A DNA stretch of 18,366 bases, taken from positions 8,299 through 26,664 of the forward strand of contig DBHI01000029.1 in NCBI GenBank assembly GCA_002296125.1, read 5' to 3'. Numbering within the stretch: the stretch's first letter is position 1; every line of letters begins with the position of its first letter. The position numbers and the translations under genes were made by a program. Positions 15,583-18,366 of this stretch are shown here, piece by piece. Under the pieces are notes generated by a model. That model was not told where the DNA came from and made no database searches. It saw only the letters and a program-made list of their open reading frames with translations. This stretch comes from Anaerolineales bacterium UBA832. GTDB lineage: Bacteria > Chloroflexota > Anaerolineae > Anaerolineales > UBA11657.

Positions 15583-18015
15583 ATGTGTACTTTTTCTACT
15601 ATTGTTTTAGATATTAATGGAATGACATGTGCTAATTGTGCAGCATTAATTGAGAAATGTTTGATTGAGTTGAGTTTCGTAAAAAAGGCGAATGTTAGTT
15701 TGGCTAGCGAAAGAGTTGTTGTCCAGTATATTTCTAGTGAAAACATTGTAGTAGAAATTATATCCAAGATAGTTGAAGCGGGATATGATGTGATAACTAA
15801 AGATGTTGATTTGATAATAGTGGGTTCTATTGATGATGATGATGTCAGATTGATTGCTAGGAGTATCAAAAGTATTATTGGTGTTGTTAATATTGATGCT
15901 AATATTTTGACTGGAAATATTAGCATTAGGTATGTTCCTAATGTTTGTAGTTCCGATGAAATTTTGCGAAATTTTGAAAGAATTGGATTCAAATTTAAAG
16001 CAGTTGAATCTAATAACAATGATGATGTGAATGCCATTCGTAGAAAGCAGTTATTGCGAGACAAGATGGGTGTTATTTCTGGATTAATCTTAGCTGCGCC
16101 AGTGGTCACTTTGTCTATGGGTGGTGATGGTTTACGTGAAGCTATATATTATTTTGTTGCAATTGATTTTAGATTTATTTTAGCATTCTTTACTACCGTT
16201 ATACAGTTTGTGATAGGGTGGAATTTTTATGTAGCAGCTTTTAAGGCTGTTCGTAATGGTACAACAAATATGGATGTGTTAATTGTAATGGGTTCAACAT
16301 CTGCTTATATTTATAGTATGTTTGTTACATTTGGTAATATTAATAATGTGTTGCCAGAATATGTTTATTTCGAAACAGCTTCAGTAATTATAGTTTTTGT
16401 TAGGATTGGTAAGTATATCGAAATGAAAGCAAAGGGTAATGTATCTGAAGCTATCAATAAATTGTTATCATACCAATCTCAAGATGCTTCCTTATTAGTT
16501 GATGGATCTATAATTAAGGTGCCGTTAAATAGTGTGAATGTAGGTGATATTATACTTGTTAAACCTGGAGAAAGAATTCCATTAGATGGGGACATTATAG
16601 ATGGTAAATCTACGGTGGATGAATCTTTGATGACGGGTGAGTCAGTTGATGTTGTTAAGGGATTTGGTGACAAAGTGTATGCATCAACGATAAATCGTAA
16701 AGGTAGTTTTAGTTTTGAAGTTACTGCTGTAGGATCAGATACGGTTCTATCTAAAATTATTAATCTTGTTGAAAGAACTCAAGCTAGCAAAGTACCTATT
16801 CAGAAATTAGCTGATAAAATTTCGGGGTTTTTTGTTCCTGTAGTCATGTTTATATCACTTGTTACATTTGTTTTATGGTTTTTCTATGGCAATAGTTTTG
16901 ATAAAGCTTTAGTTAGTATGGTTGCAGTGCTCGTGATTGCTTGTCCTTGTGCCTTAGGTTTGGCTACACCTGCTGCTATTATGGTTGGAGTTGGTGTAGC
17001 AGCTGAAAACGGAGTATTGTTTAGAAATAGTTCTACTCTTGAGACAGTATCTAAAGTCAAATTAGTTATGTTTGATAAGACAGGAACTATTACTTATGGG
17101 AATATGTCTCCAGCTAGCATTGAAATATCTAAGGAGTATGAGGATCAATGGTCAGTTGACGAATTATTGTCTGTGGTTGCTTCTCTAGAGCGAAATAGTG
17201 AACACCCAATTGGTCAGGCATTGTTTGCTGAAAGCACAATTAGAAATTTAAAGATGAGTAATGTAGTTGGCTTTAGTGTTAAGCCTGGTAAAGGTGTTTG
17301 CGGAATTGTAGATAATAGGCAGATTAGAGTTGGTAACGAAAAGATTGTTTTATCGTCAGATTATTTACCAGACGATTTGAAGTTGATGTTAAATGATTTT
17401 CGAATTAGTAATTATATAAACGTGATAGTAATCATTGATGGTTCAGTTATTGCTTTAATTTCAATGACTGACAGAATTAGAGATGAATCCGTTGAGGCTA
17501 TTACTTGTTTGAGCCATTTGGGCGTTGATACGATGATCTTATCTGGTGATTCTGAAGGTGTAGTTAGGTATGTTGCTGAGAGTATAGGTATTAAAGAATT
17601 CTTGTCGGGTTTGATGCCTATTGAAAAATCTGAATCTGTAAAGAATATGCAGAAAAAATATAATGGATATGTTGCTATGGTAGGAGATGGCATTAATGAT
17701 GCTGCTGCATTAGCTCAGGCAGATGTTGGTATTGCAGTAGGTACTGGTACTGACATTGCTGTTGAATCAGCTGATATTACCCTAATGGGATCAGATATTG
17801 GAGGAGTAGTATCTGCAATAGAATTATCTAAACTAGTCATGAAGACAATCCGACAAAATTTATTTTGGGCATTTTGTTATAACGTAATGTTAATTCCAGT
17901 AGCGGCTTTTGGCCAATTAAATCCTATGTTGGCGGCTGGAGCTATGGGATTTAGTTCGGTGTTTGTTTTAATTAATAGTATTAGATTGAAGAAGACTAGA
18001 TTTAAAGTTGTTTAA
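15583..18015 (+). CDS. copA: Cu(I)-exporting P1B-type ATPase
   Basis: This 810-residue heavy-metal P-type ATPase pumps cytoplasmic Cu(I) outward. An N-terminal HMA domain carries GMTCANC (13-19). A second HMA-like domain (about 76-141) follows with GSIDDDD (81-87) in place of the metal motif. The core is intact: TGES (351-354) of the actuator domain, CPC (454-456) in the transport helix, DKTGT with phospho-acceptor Asp498, SEHPIG (539-544), GDGIND (701-706). Tyr766-Asn767 in the penultimate helix and M-x2-SS (788-792) in the last helix are the signature of Cu(I)-specific P1B-1 pumps rather than Zn/Cd pumps. About eight membrane segments are visible. It precedes the NuoE-like ORF by 28 bases on the same strand. 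No copper chaperone or regulator gene is next to it. Confidence 0.95.
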   Translation: MCTFSTIVLDINGMTCANCAALIEKCLIELSFVKKANVSLASERVVVQYISSENIVVEIISKIVEAGYDVITKDVDLIIVGSIDDDDVRLIARSIKSIIGVVNIDANILTGNISIRYVPNVCSSDEILRNFERIGFKFKAVESNNNDDVNAIRRKQLLRDKMGVISGLILAAPVVTLSMGGDGLREAIYYFVAIDFRFILAFFTTVIQFVIGWNFYVAAFKAVRNGTTNMDVLIVMGSTSAYIYSMFVTFGNINNVLPEYVYFETASVIIVFVRIGKYIEMKAKGNVSEAINKLLSYQSQDASLLVDGSIIKVPLNSVNVGDIILVKPGERIPLDGDIIDGKSTVDESLMTGESVDVVKGFGDKVYASTINRKGSFSFEVTAVGSDTVLSKIINLVERTQASKVPIQKLADKISGFFVPVVMFISLVTFVLWFFYGNSFDKALVSMVAVLVIACPCALGLATPAAIMVGVGVAAENGVLFRNSSTLETVSKVKLVMFDKTGTITYGNMSPASIEISKEYEDQWSVDELLSVVASLERNSEHPIGQALFAESTIRNLKMSNVVGFSVKPGKGVCGIVDNRQIRVGNEKIVLSSDYLPDDLKLMLNDFRISNYINVIVIIDGSVIALISMTDRIRDESVEAITCLSHLGVDTMILSGDSEGVVRYVAESIGIKEFLSGLMPIEKSESVKNMQKKYNGYVAMVGDGINDAAALAQADVGIAVGTGTDIAVESADITLMGSDIGGVVSAIELSKLVMKTIRQNLFWAFCYNVMLIPVAAFGQLNPMLAAGAMGFSSVFVLINSIRLKKTRFKVV

Positions 18016-18043
18016 TATTGGATTTGACAGGATTAGCTAGAAG

Positions 18044-18355
18044 ATGAATATGATGTGTGAAGATAAAATAATATCAAGCAACAATAAAGAATTAATGGAT
18101 GGGTTGAGTGCCATAGAGGATTATGGTAGATCGGGATTGCTTCCTGCATTACATCTTGCACACAATTTATTTGGTTGGGTTTCAGAAGAAGTAGCAAGAT
18201 TGATTTCTGATGTATTACGAGTTCCTATTGCAGATATATATGGTGTAATTGAATTTTATTCAATGTTCTATAGTGAACGAGTTGGTAAGAATATCATTCG
18301 TGTTTGTGGTGATCCTGCATGTTCTATGGCAGGTTCTTATAATATTTTGGAATGA
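18044..18355 (+). CDS. nuoE: NuoE-like (24 kDa) subunit, short: stops before the second half of the family
   Basis: This 103-residue ORF is homologous to the N-terminal half of NuoE/HoxE-type 2Fe-2S subunits of NADH:quinone oxidoreductases and hydrogenases. Matching segments are LLPALHLAHNLFGWVSEEVA (32-51), the VPIADIYGVIEFYSMF region (60-75) and IRVCGDPAC (85-93), which has the first two cluster cysteines Cys88 and Cys93 (CxxxxC). Family members run to about 160 residues and carry two more cysteines in the second half. Here a TGA follows ILE at 18353-18355. Skipping one base there continues as D-V-C-V to the window end, so a frameshift is possible. The ATGA at 18352-18355 could equally start a following gene. 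Only 11 bases remain, so this cannot be settled. Nearby ATGs at 18050 and 18053 are alternative starts. Confidence 0.75.
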   Translation: MNMMCEDKIISSNNKELMDGLSAIEDYGRSGLLPALHLAHNLFGWVSEEVARLISDVLRVPIADIYGVIEFYSMFYSERVGKNIIRVCGDPACSMAGSYNILE

Positions 18356-18366
18356 TGTATGTGTAT

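Noticed and set aside
15549..16109. 186-codon minus-strand open frame
   Set aside because: It is antisense to the start of copA, which carries clear HMA motifs. Its Ser/Thr/Ile/Leu-rich product is the expected mirror of AT-rich coding DNA.
18353..18355. TGA read as Trp or selenocysteine in the NuoE-like gene
   Set aside because: TGA is a normal stop for two intact genes in the window (TauE-like and the first glycosyltransferase), and the codon after ILE is not a conserved Cys or Trp position of the family as I know it.
1..18366. CRISPR arrays, tRNA or rRNA genes, insertion sequences, attachment sites
   Set aside because: Reading through all gaps (each under about 150 bases) showed no repeat arrays, no cloverleaf-like sequence ending in CCA, no transposase and no terminal inverted repeats.

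Overview
The window is an AT-rich, densely packed bacterial segment with standard stop usage: TAA, TAG and TGA are all used, and TGA ends at least two intact genes. No gap between genes exceeds about 150 bases, so there is no long gene-free stretch. No rRNA, tRNA, CRISPR array, transposase or phage gene was seen. Several proteins match families I know mainly from Chloroflexota: a CpXC-domain protein with a coiled-coil tail, a long GH3-like protein with a C-terminal membrane module, an FHA plus OmpR-type winged-helix protein, and a soluble GAF-PAS histidine kinase. A low-GC member of Chloroflexota, possibly of the Dehalococcoidia/SAR202 side, is my best guess. It is an inference from protein style, not a phylogenetic result.

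Layout. 1-1514 (-) is the 5' three quarters of uvrB, running off the left edge. Divergent from it, miaA (1568-2500) and a GH3-like exported, membrane-anchored protein (2524-5409) form a plus-strand pair. A membrane-tethered Ser/Thr kinase (5423-6415, -) and an FHA/winged-helix regulator (6493-7140, +) are divergent across 77 bases. From 12522 down to 7142 the minus strand carries six co-directional genes: a small membrane protein, a TauE/SafE exporter, a tandem Usp protein, a small Cys-rich protein, a GAF-PAS histidine kinase and a CpXC protein. They probably form two transcription units, because a near-consensus promoter lies in the 125-base gap at about 10480-10508. A short D-3-phosphoglycerate-dehydrogenase-like gene (12663-13610, +) follows, then two overlapping GT2 glycosyltransferases (15495-13655, -), a Cu(I)-type P1B ATPase (15583-18015, +) and a short NuoE-like ORF (18044-18355, +) at the right edge.

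How they may work together. uvrB and miaA are housekeeping genes. The kinase and the FHA regulator look like a phosphothreonine signalling pair. The TauE/Usp/kinase/CpXC run looks like a stress or export cluster. The glycosyltransferases point to surface polysaccharide or glycolipid synthesis. The main oddities are a GH3 fold that has lost its nucleophile and its Asp-His loop, a CopA second metal-binding domain whose CxxC has become DxxD, and a NuoE reading frame that stops after the first half of the family.
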